From positions 89,547 through 153,546 of the forward strand of contig UPZG01000004.1 in assembly GCA_900538705.1 (NCBI GenBank): DNA of 64,000 nucleotides, written 5' to 3'. Positions 55,461-64,000 of this stretch are shown here, piece after piece. This DNA comes from an uncultured Porphyromonadaceae bacterium. Lineage in GTDB: Bacteria; Bacteroidota; Bacteroidia; Bacteroidales; Barnesiellaceae_A. Position numbers and translations under genes: made by a program. The notes below the pieces were generated by a model that was given only the letters and a program-made list of their open reading frames with translations, was not told the origin of the DNA and searched no databases. Within the stretch, counting starts at the first letter, position 1. The number at the start of each line of letters is the position of its first letter.

Positions 55461-57548
55461 TTACTTCTTCGCTTTTCCTTTCTTCTCCGGGAATGAGAAA
55501 GCGACATTGAACTGCCCGTCCAGCACCAGCGAGGCATCAAAAGCCTTTCCGTTCTTCCCCTTGAAGCCTTTAATCAGCCCGGTCTTGCGCTTCGTGACCA
55601 GTTCGACAATCTGCTTGTCGGTAAGCTGCTTGTCGCACTTGCTACGGAAGATAGTCAGTGTACAGTCCACGTTGGAACACTTCGCCACTTTCGGATAGAA
55701 CAGGATGCGCCCGCTGCCGCACTTGGGACAGGGGCAGGTCTCACCGCTGGCGAAGGACAACTGCACCGACAACAGTTCCGCCGTGATTTGGGCGGCGTAC
55801 ACCTCGATGCCCTTGCGGAACGTGTCGGCATCCATGCCGCCCGCTTCTATCTTGGCGAGGGCGGTTTCCCACATGCCCGTCATTTCCACATCGGCAATCT
55901 TCTTGCCCTTGACAATCCGGTAAACGGCAAGCCCCTTTTCGGTCGGCACAAGGTTCTTCTTCTCCCGCACGATGTACTGGCGGGCAAACAACGTCTCGAT
56001 AATCGCCGCACGGGTGGCTGGCGTACCTATCCCGGCATCCTTCATGCTGGCTTTCAATTCTGCATCTTCCAGTTCCTTCCCGGCGTTTTCCATAGCCGCC
56101 AGCAGGCTGCTTTCCGTGTGCAGCGGTTTCGGCTTGGTCTGCTTTTCGAGCAGATCCACGCCGGAAAGCGGCAATGCCTGTCCCTCTTGAAGCGGCGGCA
56201 GGGTGGCTGCGTCCTCGTCCCCGCCCGTTTCCCGCTCGTTGAATACCGCCCGCCATCCGGCTGTTTTCAGCACTGCGCCTTTCACAGTGAAATCGGTATC
56301 TCCGGCGGACAACAAGACGGTGGTAACGTCCTTCACGCACTTGCCCGAAAAGGCTTCCAGCATACGCCCGGCTACCATTTCATAAATAGCCCGTTCGTCT
56401 TTGGAGAGTTCGCCCGGCAGGTTCTCGGTAACAATCAGGGCATGGTGGTCGGTTACTTTACCGTCATTCACGCTGCGGCGGTTCAAGGTTGCGCCATCCA
56501 GCCCGGCGGCATATCCGGCAAAACGGGGGTATCGCTCCAAAAGGGCGATGCGTTCCGGCATTTCCTCGAAAACATCCTCTGAAATATAACGGCTTCCGGT
56601 TCGGGGATAGGACATCACTTTCTTCTCGTACAGGCTCTGCGCTATGGAAAGCGTCTTGTCCGCCGAAAAGTTCAATTTCGTATTGGCTTCCTTTTGCAGC
56701 GTGGTCAGGTCGTACAGAAGCGGCGGCTCTTGGGCGGTTTCTTTCCTTTCAACGGACTTCACTGTAAGCTGCCCGGCATCCTTTGCCCGTTGCAGGGCGG
56801 CTATGGCTTCGGGCTGCTGCTCCCATTTGGCGGTTGATTGGGCGGTAAAACCTATTCCCCCGCTGGCGGTGCTGGCTTTGAGTTGCCAGAACTTGGTCGG
56901 GACGAAATTCTTGTTCTCCAAATAGCGGTCGCATATCATCATCAGTGTAGGTGTCTGCACCCTACCCAGCGAGAACACGCCCTGCCCGGCGGCTACGCTC
57001 AACGCTTGGGTGGCGTTTATCCCTATCAGCCAGTCCGCTTCGCTGCGGGACTTGGCGGCAAGATAAAGGTTGTCGTAACGTTCGCCCGGCTGCAAGTTCT
57101 CCATGCCCTCCCGGATTGCCCTGTCGGTCAGGCTGCTTATCCACAGGCGGACAAAAGGCTTGCGGCAGTCCAGATAATGGAAGATATAGCGGAAGATTAA
57201 CTCGCCCTCACGCCCGGCATCGGTGGCGACAATAATCCGGTCGCACTGGTCGAACACTTCCTTGATAACTTTCAACTGCTTCAACACGCCGGGGTCTGCC
57301 TTGTATCCTTTCTCGGCTTTCGCCTGACGGGGGATAAGCCGGAAGTCCGCCGGGATTATCGGCAGGCTCTCCCTGCGGAAGTTCGCCACGCCGTAGGCTT
57401 CGGGCATGGCAAGCTGGATGAGATGCCCGAACGCCCATGTTACCATATACCCGTTGCCGGAAAGATACCCGTCATTCCTCTGTGTCGCCCCGATGATGCG
57501 GGCGATGTCCTTAGCCACGCTGGGCTTTTCTGCTATCAATGCTATCAT
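55461..57548 (-). CDS. topB: DNA topoisomerase III
   Basis: 695 residues. The TOPRIM start is MIALIAEKPSVAKDIARII, with the DxD in IVATDAGREGELIFR. The catalytic tyrosine is in YEKKVMSYPRTGSRYI. The C-terminal tail has a zinc-like segment (CPKCGSGRILFYPKVAKCSN) and Lys-rich end. It relaxes or decatenates DNA with single-strand cuts, and here probably serves the element's replication or transfer. The DUF3945 gene is immediately upstream on the same strand, 26 bases apart. Confidence 0.92.
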   Translation of the reverse strand: MIALIAEKPSVAKDIARIIGATQRNDGYLSGNGYMVTWAFGHLIQLAMPEAYGVANFRRESLPIIPADFRLIPRQAKAEKGYKADPGVLKQLKVIKEVFDQCDRIIVATDAGREGELIFRYIFHYLDCRKPFVRLWISSLTDRAIREGMENLQPGERYDNLYLAAKSRSEADWLIGINATQALSVAAGQGVFSLGRVQTPTLMMICDRYLENKNFVPTKFWQLKASTASGGIGFTAQSTAKWEQQPEAIAALQRAKDAGQLTVKSVERKETAQEPPLLYDLTTLQKEANTKLNFSADKTLSIAQSLYEKKVMSYPRTGSRYISEDVFEEMPERIALLERYPRFAGYAAGLDGATLNRRSVNDGKVTDHHALIVTENLPGELSKDERAIYEMVAGRMLEAFSGKCVKDVTTVLLSAGDTDFTVKGAVLKTAGWRAVFNERETGGDEDAATLPPLQEGQALPLSGVDLLEKQTKPKPLHTESSLLAAMENAGKELEDAELKASMKDAGIGTPATRAAIIETLFARQYIVREKKNLVPTEKGLAVYRIVKGKKIADVEMTGMWETALAKIEAGGMDADTFRKGIEVYAAQITAELLSVQLSFASGETCPCPKCGSGRILFYPKVAKCSNVDCTLTIFRSKCDKQLTDKQIVELVTKRKTGLIKGFKGKNGKAFDASLVLDGQFNVAFSFPEKKGKAKK

Positions 57549-57574
57549 AATTCTTTACTTTTTAATGGTGGATA

Positions 57575-58879
57575 TTACATTTTCATTCCTCTGGACTTCT
57601 TGGGCTTGTCCGCTTTCAGGGCTTTGTCCTGCTTCTCCTTCTGCTTGGCGGTGGGCTTGTCCTGCCCCTGTTTCAGCGGCTCTTTGGTCTGCTTGGTGGC
57701 TTCGTTGGTCTTGCCCTCCGTATTGACCGCCACCTGTGTCCGGCTCTCGGCGGCTGGGATAACGTCTTTCGGTTGTACCTTGTCGGGGGACTTCCCTTGT
57801 GCGCCGGGCTGCATATGACCGTTGAACTTCACGCCCTTTTCATCCTTTACTCCGGCTACCTGTTGTGTCGGCTGTTGTCCTTGCTGCAAGGCTTGCACGG
57901 CTGACCTCGGCAGGAACTCCAAGCCACGCTCCACCGCACTGACTTGCAGGTAGGCACTGCGCCTTGTCCCGTCCTTGAATTGCAGGTTTTCCATCCTGAC
58001 CGCTTTCCCGGCTTCAAAGGCGGCTTTCTGCTCCGGGCTTACCTTCACGCCGCAAACGCTGTCGGGGCATTTCCATTTGTCCGCCCGCATGTATTCCAGT
58101 TCGTGCGTGTGCCTGTCCCGGCTGATGAACACGGGGATTTGCCCTCCGCTTTTCGGGTCGGTGATTTGGGCGACACTGCCCAGATTGCCGATATGCTGCA
58201 AGTTGCCCTGTTCCTGCTTGGAAAACTCATGCCCGTTATATGGGCGTTGCAGCAACTTTTCATCCTGCTGTACGCCGTGCAGCTTGGGGACTATCGTGCC
58301 GTCCTTCGCCTGATAGAAGGACAATTTGACATCGGTCGGTCTGAGGTAGAAACTGCCTATCGTCCCCGAAACGGTATAGGTGTTGCGGGATTTGTAGCCA
58401 CGCATCACCCGGTCGAAGTCCTTTGTGTTTTTCAGGGTCTCGGCGGTGATGCCTACTTTTTTCAGGCTTTCCCAATCAATCTTCGCCGGGTCGAAGCGGT
58501 AGCCCTGCTTGGATTCCGGATTGTCCGGTTTCGGTACACGGAGTGCTTCCACCTGTTTGTCGCCCTCCGGCGTGGGGTGGCGGTGGTTGTCCTCGATAGC
58601 CTTTGCGTTTTGTTCCATCTCCGATGCCTTGCAGCGGAACAACGCCAGCCCTTCGGTGTCCTGAAACTTGCGGTAGAAATTGGCGACAAGGTTGCTGATG
58701 ATGTCGCCGTTCCTGTCCACCTGCATGAACTCACCGCCTTGTATCGGCGGCACGGTCTGCAAGTTGCCTTCCTTGTCGAATCCTTTAACGGCACTCACTT
58801 TCCCCTGCTGTTTGTCCAAGACCAGCAGCACGTCCTTTTCCTGCCCCTCTGCGGGCGGGGTCATTCTGTTTTCGCTCAT
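57575..58879 (-). CDS. DUF3945-type mobile-element protein
   Basis: 434 residues. The middle has repeated segments of the DUF3945/DUF4099 type (WESLKKVGITAETLKNTKDF, and VKLSFYQAKDGTIVPKLHGV), and the end is low-complexity Lys/Gln-rich (EPLKQGQDKPTAKQKEKQDK). It is found beside topB on Bacteroides transposons. Function unknown; a DNA-binding role is plausible from the basic tail. It probably shares a transcript with topB. Confidence 0.8.
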   Translation of the reverse strand: MSENRMTPPAEGQEKDVLLVLDKQQGKVSAVKGFDKEGNLQTVPPIQGGEFMQVDRNGDIISNLVANFYRKFQDTEGLALFRCKASEMEQNAKAIEDNHRHPTPEGDKQVEALRVPKPDNPESKQGYRFDPAKIDWESLKKVGITAETLKNTKDFDRVMRGYKSRNTYTVSGTIGSFYLRPTDVKLSFYQAKDGTIVPKLHGVQQDEKLLQRPYNGHEFSKQEQGNLQHIGNLGSVAQITDPKSGGQIPVFISRDRHTHELEYMRADKWKCPDSVCGVKVSPEQKAAFEAGKAVRMENLQFKDGTRRSAYLQVSAVERGLEFLPRSAVQALQQGQQPTQQVAGVKDEKGVKFNGHMQPGAQGKSPDKVQPKDVIPAAESRTQVAVNTEGKTNEATKQTKEPLKQGQDKPTAKQKEKQDKALKADKPKKSRGMKM

Positions 58880-59051
58880 AAATCATTGAAATTAAACGGT
58901 TGCGGGAATAGTCCCGTCCAAAGGTAGCGACTAAATATGCTATATTTTGACGGGTGGCAAAGGGTGTCCGGCTTTGTCTTGTGGTGGGGCTATTTGTCCG
59001 GATGAAGAAAGACTGCAACCAATGATTGCAGCATTAAAAACAGGCATAAAA

Positions 59052-59079
59052 AAAGAGAGCGAAGTTAATCACTCTCTTT
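59052..59079. terminator. stem-loop between the AlbA-type and DUF3945 genes
   Basis: AAAGAGAG pairs with CTCTCTTT around a 12-base loop. It lies downstream of the AlbA-type gene on the minus strand. Confidence 0.6.
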
Positions 59080-59081
59080 AG

Positions 59082-59103
59082 GTGAGCCATTTGTGAGCCA
59101 TTT
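59082..59103. repeat. tandem 11-bp repeat copied from the neighbouring gene end
   Basis: GTGAGCCATTT occurs twice in tandem (59082-59092, 59093-59103) and a third time at 59170-59180 in the 3' end of the AlbA-type gene. A duplication trace is likely. Confidence 0.5.
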
Positions 59104-59150
59104 GACTGTTATGATAACAGCTTATAATCAATCATCTATAACAAACTGCA

Positions 59151-60485
59151 TTATACTTGTGATACGTTAGTGAGCCATTTGGGTACATAATAAGTCCCTT
59201 TGCCTACTTTCCCTTGCATTTCCAGCCAGCCATTCATCTGTTGGAGTATGCGGGATGCTGTCGGTTTGCTTACTCCTAAAATATGTTGTACGTCCGAGTT
59301 TGTAATACGCCCATTCTTGGCGGCGTATTCGATAACCGAAATATACTTTTCATCTACCCGTTGCGCCAATAACTGCGAACGCACGTCTGTATAATAGGTA
59401 ATCATCAGCCCGCTTATCATTTCCAGTTTGGGCGGCAGCAGCCTGTATGCGCTGACCGCTTCCAATATGCGCTTGTAGCCACGTCCCCAGCTTTCAATGT
59501 CCCCGCTTCTGAAAAAGGCGTTGGCGATTATCGGGTTATAGGGTGCAGACGGATGGCTTTCAAACAACCTGTCGGTAGTCCAGTCCTCCGGCAACTGCCC
59601 GGAGTTCCAGAAAGTGATATGGTCGGGAAACACACTGATTTGGATGGGCACACCGCTGGCGTAATCCTTGTGGGCGATGGCGTTCATCAGCGATTCCCTG
59701 ACAGCTTCGACCGGGAACTGCGGCGTTTCACGCCGGGAAATGCCCTCGTATGAAATCCGGTAGATTAAATACTTGGTCTTTATCAAGTCCATAGCCTTGT
59801 CCACCTGTTCCATCAAAGCACCGTGAACTTCGTCCTGAAACTCCAGATTACCTTTATTGTCCCGGAAAAAGCCTATCTTGATATATGCACCGAACACATA
59901 TTTTTCGGGGTCGGGATGGAACAACAGCACGGCGGCACGTGTCAAATGCCCGGCATCGTCAATCAGGCGCAAGTCCTGCAACAGATGCCCTGTCGTGTCG
60001 TTCAACACTCCTTCGTCCACACGTCCGCTTCTTGCCGCTTCCTTGCGGAAACGGTTCAGCGCACTTTCTGACAAGTCCTCCGCTTTGGCTCGTTCTATGG
60101 GGAACTCGTCCCAATGCCTGCCTGTTTTCTGCATGATGAAACGGTTCAAAGCCGCACCTTTCAACTCCTGTTTCGTGCTGCCGCTGCGGTAATGGTACTG
60201 ACCTTTGTAGTTGATGGGGTTTGAATAGGGCGGCACGTCAATCTCGATGTATTGCAGCCCGTTTTCTTCCAGCAGGTTCACATCGACCATGATACCCAGC
60301 ACATCACGCACCTTGTTCGGTATGTCCTCCAGCAGCTTCTTGGCATCGGCAACGCCGACCACCTTGCCGTTGTCATCCGTGCCGATATATATCTTGCCGC
60401 CTACGGCATTGGCGAAACCGCATATCCATTTCAGGTATTCGTCCCGCCAGTTTTCTTTCCATTCAATATTTTGGTTCTCACTCAT
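59151..60485 (-). CDS. AlbA_2/Schlafen-type ATP-binding putative transcriptional regulator
   Basis: 444 residues. The AlbA_2/Schlafen-like N-terminal domain (MSENQNIEWKENWRDEYLKW, FANAVGGKIYIGTDDNG) is followed by an HATPase-like region with ALMNAIAHKDY. A C-terminal winged HTH is present (GRITNSDVQHILGVSKPTAS RILQQM, in part). Homologues are common as accessory regulators on mobile DNA; some Schlafen-like proteins have nuclease or defence roles. Its partner and function are unknown. Confidence 0.8.
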   Translation of the reverse strand: MSENQNIEWKENWRDEYLKWICGFANAVGGKIYIGTDDNGKVVGVADAKKLLEDIPNKVRDVLGIMVDVNLLEENGLQYIEIDVPPYSNPINYKGQYHYRSGSTKQELKGAALNRFIMQKTGRHWDEFPIERAKAEDLSESALNRFRKEAARSGRVDEGVLNDTTGHLLQDLRLIDDAGHLTRAAVLLFHPDPEKYVFGAYIKIGFFRDNKGNLEFQDEVHGALMEQVDKAMDLIKTKYLIYRISYEGISRRETPQFPVEAVRESLMNAIAHKDYASGVPIQISVFPDHITFWNSGQLPEDWTTDRLFESHPSAPYNPIIANAFFRSGDIESWGRGYKRILEAVSAYRLLPPKLEMISGLMITYYTDVRSQLLAQRVDEKYISVIEYAAKNGRITNSDVQHILGVSKPTASRILQQMNGWLEMQGKVGKGTYYVPKWLTNVSQV

Positions 60486-60576
60486 ATAATCCTTAGTTTA
60501 TGCAAATGTACGAAAAATAACGGCGCACTTTTTATCAAGCCGATAATCTTTTGCCCTATACATTATATATATAGGG

Positions 60577-61791
60577 CTATTCTTCCTCGTCCTTAATTAA
60601 GTGGCATAGTGCCGGGTCATTCTTAATCCGGGTTATCTCGTCCTCGACAATCTGCCGGACTTCCTGACGGATGCGGTCATAGTTGGCTTGTATCTCCTCC
60701 TGCATTCGGTCGTTGCCGTCCTTGTCGGTGAAGTCGATAATCTGCGGCAACTTCACGTAACGGGCGGTTTCCCGCTTCACCTTCTCGTTGTCCACCACGA
60801 TTTCACAGTGGAAAATCTTCTGCTCTATCCGCTCGTCGAAGTTGTCCGCCACAGCCCCCACGAACATGCCTTGCGTGAGGTTGGATATTTTGCTGGTGGG
60901 TATCAGGCTGTCCATCTGGGTGCTTATCGAGGTGGACTTCTCCCGCTGGTTAATGGTCATGCTCTGCCGCTTCTGCAACACCTTTCCGAAGCGTTCCGAC
61001 AATATCTTTGCCGTCTCGCTGTTAAAGCAGATGGCATGGAAACCGTGCGCCGCCAGCGAAAGCACGTCTTTCTCGCCGCCCGTGATGAATAGCGTGTCGC
61101 CTTTGGCTGGCAGTTGTTCCAGCCCGAAACAGTAGTTCTCACCGAAGCTGCCGCCGTAGAGGAAGCGGGGCGTGGAGAACGGGCGGTACAGCTTGATGTG
61201 CTGTTTGCCCTTGTAGCCGTACATGGGTTCTGCCACCGATGAAGTGTAGGTGTACGGTTTGCCCTCTGCCGTTTCGCTGTGATACTCCCGGAGCGAGCAG
61301 ACCTTGTAACGTTCCAGCAGTTCGGGCGTGATGCCGTACTGTTGCCAGTACACCAGTTCGGCAAGCGGGAACTTCTGTTCCCGGAACTGGTAGGGCTTGA
61401 CGGGCTTTTCGGACGTTTCTTCGGGTTTGTCCGGCACTGCCCGGCGGACGGTTGCCGGGGGAACGGAAACCGGAGTGCCGGAAGCCAGCCCCAAGCCCAA
61501 ATCCCGGTCGATGATTTCCAGTATCTCCACGAAGTCAGCCGCCCGGTTGCAGTCCAGCCCCTTTAACTGCCCCACGAGGAAGAAACAGTCGCCGCTATAA
61601 CTGTCGTTGCCGAAGTCTTTCATCTTGTAGATACCGCCCCGGCGGTCGAAGTAGATGTTGCAGGAAGCCTTGCTGTCCTCGTACAGCGGGTTAAGGAAGT
61701 TGCGACCTATGCGCCAGTTTCCGGGCAGGTAGTGTTTGAACACCGCCAGCCCGTTACTTGTCCTTTCTAAGATTTCCTCTTTCCTTAGCAT
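60577..61791 (-). CDS. chimera: primase N-terminus fused to MobC/TraG-like C-terminus
   Basis: 404 residues. Residues 1-260 match the N-terminal part of the primase at 52155, position for position, ending at HAICFNSET. From residue 261 the sequence changes to KILSERFGKVLQKRQSMTIN, then ISNLTQGMFVGAVADNFDER and EQKIFHCEIVVDNEKVK. I recognise this as the C-terminal part of a MobC/TraG-family coupling protein. The primase ATPase half and the coupling protein's ATPase are both missing. A deletion through short shared sequence near 61012 explains it. It is probably non-functional in both roles. Confidence 0.75.
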   Translation of the reverse strand: MLRKEEILERTSNGLAVFKHYLPGNWRIGRNFLNPLYEDSKASCNIYFDRRGGIYKMKDFGNDSYSGDCFFLVGQLKGLDCNRAADFVEILEIIDRDLGLGLASGTPVSVPPATVRRAVPDKPEETSEKPVKPYQFREQKFPLAELVYWQQYGITPELLERYKVCSLREYHSETAEGKPYTYTSSVAEPMYGYKGKQHIKLYRPFSTPRFLYGGSFGENYCFGLEQLPAKGDTLFITGGEKDVLSLAAHGFHAICFNSETAKILSERFGKVLQKRQSMTINQREKSTSISTQMDSLIPTSKISNLTQGMFVGAVADNFDERIEQKIFHCEIVVDNEKVKRETARYVKLPQIIDFTDKDGNDRMQEEIQANYDRIRQEVRQIVEDEITRIKNDPALCHLIKDEEE

Positions 61792-62113
61792 ACAACTGGT
61801 GGTTGGTTATCAGGTTGTCGATGTTCTCCTTGTTGCTCCTTATCAGGCGTTCTTCCAGCATCCGGCGTATCTCGCTGACCTTGTAGAAGTAGCGTCCCCT
61901 GATGTTGGAATAGGCGATAGTCCCCGACACCCGCAGGCGTTGCAGGGTCTTTTCGCTTATTTTCAGGAACGTGCAGACCTCGTAGCTGTCCACCCACATG
62001 TCTTCCTCGCTTTGCCTTGCCGTTTCCATGTGGTTGAAGATGTAGTCGGCAATGGCGGTAATCTTGTTGTCCAGTTCCTTGTAGGCTTTGGACTCGAATG
62101 TTATTATTTCCAT
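61754..62113 (-). CDS. helix-turn-helix protein (second-module copy)
   Basis: 119 residues from the ATG at 62113. The motif EVCTFLKISEKTLQRLRVSG with the wing TIAYSNIRGRYFYK parallels the protein at 51839-52192. It overlaps the chimeric gene by 38 bases, the same overlap as in the first module. It is likely a regulator or excisionase-like factor. Confidence 0.78.
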   Translation of the reverse strand: MEIITFESKAYKELDNKITAIADYIFNHMETARQSEEDMWVDSYEVCTFLKISEKTLQRLRVSGTIAYSNIRGRYFYKVSEIRRMLEERLIRSNKENIDNLITNHQLYAKERGNLRKDK

Positions 62114-62158
62114 AACGGTAACTGATTGATTTGCCGCAAAGTTCGGGTGTCCTGAAAA

Positions 62159-62190
62159 ATAAAACGCCACAGATGTACCCACCTGTGGCG
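62159..62190 (-). terminator. intrinsic terminator after the second RteC gene
   Basis: CGCCACAG at 62165-62172 pairs with CTGTGGCG at 62183-62190, and the minus-strand continuation reads TTTTAT. Confidence 0.75.
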
Positions 62191-62217
62191 AAATAAATTT
62201 TGTTAAAGCACGGTTGC

Positions 62218-63078
62218 CTAATCCTGCTCCCTCATGCGCATCAGCAACCTGTCTTTCAGGGTGGAGAGGAAGCCCGTTCGGTCTTTGGTCTTGGCTTTTA
62301 GTTCCATGTAGGTGTGGTAGAAGTCGCCGAGGTCTATGTCGAACACGTATTCAAAGTAGGCTACAATCTCCTTAATATCAACCGTTCCCTTGTTCAGACA
62401 GCCGCAGGCGTCCAGTGCGTAGATAAGTTCCACCAACGCCCTTTTCGTCCCCGTCCAGCGCAACACCTTTCCCATGAAGCCGTTCTTCACCCGCTTGCGT
62501 TGTTCCCGGCGTTCCAGCTCGTGCAGACGGTTGGTGAGGTATATTTCCAGCAGTTCGTTGGCTAAAATCTTGGCTACCTTGAAATCGTGACTGGTGCTGA
62601 ACTGTGGGTCTGTTTCGTAATAGAAACTGTCCACGATGATTTGTATGTCAGGCTTCCCACGTATGAAATACTGCCTGTCCAAGTAGGTGGCTTTCGTTCG
62701 GTGGTACTGGTAGAACGCCAAGTTCCGCTGGAACGACTTTGAAATCCGGTCGGTTTCCGACAGCAGGTAGTCCCGCTGCACGTCCTCGCTGCCGCTGGGG
62801 AAGCGCACCTCTATCTTGTAAACGGTATTGTAATAGATGATTTTGCTCGCTAAAAGCGGTTTCAGTTCCTTGAAGAAGTGTATTTCTTCTTCCGTGCTGG
62901 CGAACGGGTAGGAGATTATAAAGGTTTTGAGTTCGCCCAGTATCTCTTGCAGGTAGTCCACGCATAGGCGGCAGAGCGTCAGCGTGTCCGCTGCGGTGTC
63001 CTCGTATTCCTGTATCTGCCATTCCACTTTTTGAAGCAGTCCGGCGAAGTATGTTTCCAACGGTATCTTATGTTCCAT
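62218..63078 (-). CDS. RteC-domain protein (second copy)
   Basis: 286 residues from the ATG at 63078; longer frames add an unlike leader. The RteC blocks are EEIHFFKELKPLLASKIIYY, FYQYHRTKATYLDRQYF and VDIKEIVAYFEYVFDIDLGD. It is homologous to the protein at 50762-51610 but divergent. It may control excision genes of the second module. Terminator at 62159. Confidence 0.83.
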   Translation of the reverse strand: MEHKIPLETYFAGLLQKVEWQIQEYEDTAADTLTLCRLCVDYLQEILGELKTFIISYPFASTEEEIHFFKELKPLLASKIIYYNTVYKIEVRFPSGSEDVQRDYLLSETDRISKSFQRNLAFYQYHRTKATYLDRQYFIRGKPDIQIIVDSFYYETDPQFSTSHDFKVAKILANELLEIYLTNRLHELERREQRKRVKNGFMGKVLRWTGTKRALVELIYALDACGCLNKGTVDIKEIVAYFEYVFDIDLGDFYHTYMELKAKTKDRTGFLSTLKDRLLMRMREQD

Positions 63079-63151
63079 AACCTTGTGCTTATCTTTTATG
63101 AAGCACAAAGTTACGGGCATAAAAAATCAGTTTTATTCTTGATTTTTCACA

Positions 63152-63994
63152 TTACGTTCTTGTAACTGTGCATTTTCTTGTTTCCTGCGCTTTTCTGCGT
63201 ATTTCTCCGGGGGTATCTAAAAGATACGCCTTGCAGAAGTCGTTCAGGTTCGATGTCGATGCGAACCCGGTGGTGAACGCCACTTCGGTAAGCGTGAGGT
63301 TTGTGTTCAACAGGTAGTGTTCCACGTCCTTTACCCGTTCCTTTATCACCCATTCCTTAGCCGTGTACCCGGTCATTTTCTTTACCTTTCGCCGGAACGA
63401 GCCGTATTCCATGCCGCATTTGTCCGCCAGTTTCTCGGCATCATAGACCATGTAGCCTTTCAGACGTACCATTTCGGTGAACGTCTGCCTGCCCAGTTCC
63501 GGCAGCATCCGTTCGGCGTGGCGCAGTTCCTTTTCCGTCACCAGCAGTCGGTTGCCCCTTACCGGGTTTCTCCGCAGCAGGTGGAAAGCGTGGCATACCG
63601 TGTTGTACACGTTGCAGAGGTACTGCCGTCCCGGTCGCATCCAGTGGAGCGCATCGCAGTAGGCGGTCAGTTCGGGTATCTCGTCCCGCTTGCGGTGCTG
63701 TTCCGCCAGTTCGTCAAGTATGGCGTAATGGGTGGTGGACATACCCAGCAGGATAATGATTGCCTTGTAGTCCTTGTATGCCGCCAGTGTCGGCGTTTCC
63801 GGCAGGCTTTTGAGCGTGTCGCACACGTGGGCGCACAGCCGCCCGTCCTTGCTGAACGGTTCAAGTTCCAAGTAGTTGTCCATTTTCCGGCTGTTGTGCA
63901 GCAGCCATGTTACCTTTTCGTCCAGTTCCTTGCAGGACGCTTCCAACTCCGCTTCGGGAGCGGGAAGCAATAATGATGTAATCCGTTGTTCCAT
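63152..63994 (-). CDS. AraC-family-like regulator at the end of the RteC module
   Basis: 280 residues, complete, with the ATG at 63994-63992. The N-terminal half is helical without a named domain. The C-terminal AraC-type HTH region shows KLADKCGMEYGSFRRKVKKM and LTLTEVAFTTGFASTSNLND, ending FCKAYLLDTPGEIRRK. It is upstream of rteC on the same strand (73 bases between), so it probably controls or is co-transcribed with it. Confidence 0.82.
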   Translation of the reverse strand: MEQRITSLLLPAPEAELEASCKELDEKVTWLLHNSRKMDNYLELEPFSKDGRLCAHVCDTLKSLPETPTLAAYKDYKAIIILLGMSTTHYAILDELAEQHRKRDEIPELTAYCDALHWMRPGRQYLCNVYNTVCHAFHLLRRNPVRGNRLLVTEKELRHAERMLPELGRQTFTEMVRLKGYMVYDAEKLADKCGMEYGSFRRKVKKMTGYTAKEWVIKERVKDVEHYLLNTNLTLTEVAFTTGFASTSNLNDFCKAYLLDTPGEIRRKAQETRKCTVTRT

Positions 63995-64000
63995 ATCTGA

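Larger units (their letters stand above)
48600..64000. mobile_element. conjugative-transposon-like block, right end outside the window
   Basis: The block contains two RteC proteins, paired HTH proteins, mobile-element primase, topoisomerase III, DUF3945-type protein, a truncated MobC/TraG-like sequence, an AraC regulator and a drug-resistance pair. This assortment is typical of Bacteroides conjugative or mobilizable transposons. No integrase or tra operon is seen inside the window, and the left boundary is only a guess placed at the resistance promoter. Confidence 0.6.

Noticed and set aside
1..64000. CRISPR array, rRNA genes and IS transposases
   Set aside because: No regularly spaced repeats, no rRNA sequence and no DDE transposase frame were found; only a tyrosine recombinase and relaxase-type mobility genes are present.

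Overview
The window reads as chromosome of a Bacteroidales bacterium (a gut-type Bacteroidota). Supporting signs are the -7 boxes of the form TAnnTTTG in front of many genes, Shine-Dalgarno-poor starts, a type IX secretion plug protein and a cargo protein with a type A sorting tail, SusC-like outer-membrane beta-barrels, and an RteC-type mobile-element repertoire. I cannot name the genus.

Region 1 (1 to about 37.96 kb) is ordinary core chromosome. It holds the end of a RelA/SpoT alarmone enzyme, a 7TM-HD (PgpH-type) phosphodiesterase, the psd-pssA phosphatidylethanolamine pair, a umuDC mutagenic polymerase operon, a glycosyltransferase, ilvE, an HD hydrolase, an LptD-like outer-membrane assembly protein, an RsmF-type rRNA methyltransferase and a T9SS plug protein. 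Next comes a locus of two beta-barrel receptors flanking two S41 peptidases, one of which is frameshifted. After that are an iron alcohol dehydrogenase with a secreted CMD-cupin protein, a DJ-1 protein and trmD, a T9SS cargo protein, a TPR/LuxR-type membrane regulator, thiL with a purine nucleoside phosphorylase, an O/P-type porin and tRNA-Met(CAT).

Region 2 (about 38.26 to 46.16 kb) is an integrated mobilizable element. It is bounded by a 13-bp direct repeat and carries GTAACAC repeats near both ends that look like integrase arm sites. Its genes run HTH/excisionase-like, replication initiator-like, DnaC-like ATPase, a hairpin-rich oriT-like segment, MobV-type relaxase, an oppositely oriented three-gene cargo cassette of unknown function, and a tyrosine recombinase whose 5' end is frameshifted. 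The cargo cassette (42.2-44.15 kb) is the best candidate here for an undescribed system: two helical proteins, probably distantly related, and a zinc-ribbon protein, two of the three ending in hydrophobic segments, behind a long structured leader.

Region 3 (46.4-64 kb) is accessory DNA. An AT-rich AraC regulator and a divergent PPM1/TcmP-type methyltransferase come first. They are followed by a conjugative-transposon-like block: MATE exporter plus Vat-type acetyltransferase (probable drug resistance), RteC, HTH, TOPRIM/RecA-like primase-helicase, HTH, a RibD/DHFR-like reductase, topoisomerase III, a DUF3945-type protein and an AlbA/Schlafen-type regulator. A second, inverted HTH-RteC-AraC module follows, whose primase gene has been cut and fused to the tail of a MobC/TraG coupling protein. 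The window ends inside this block.
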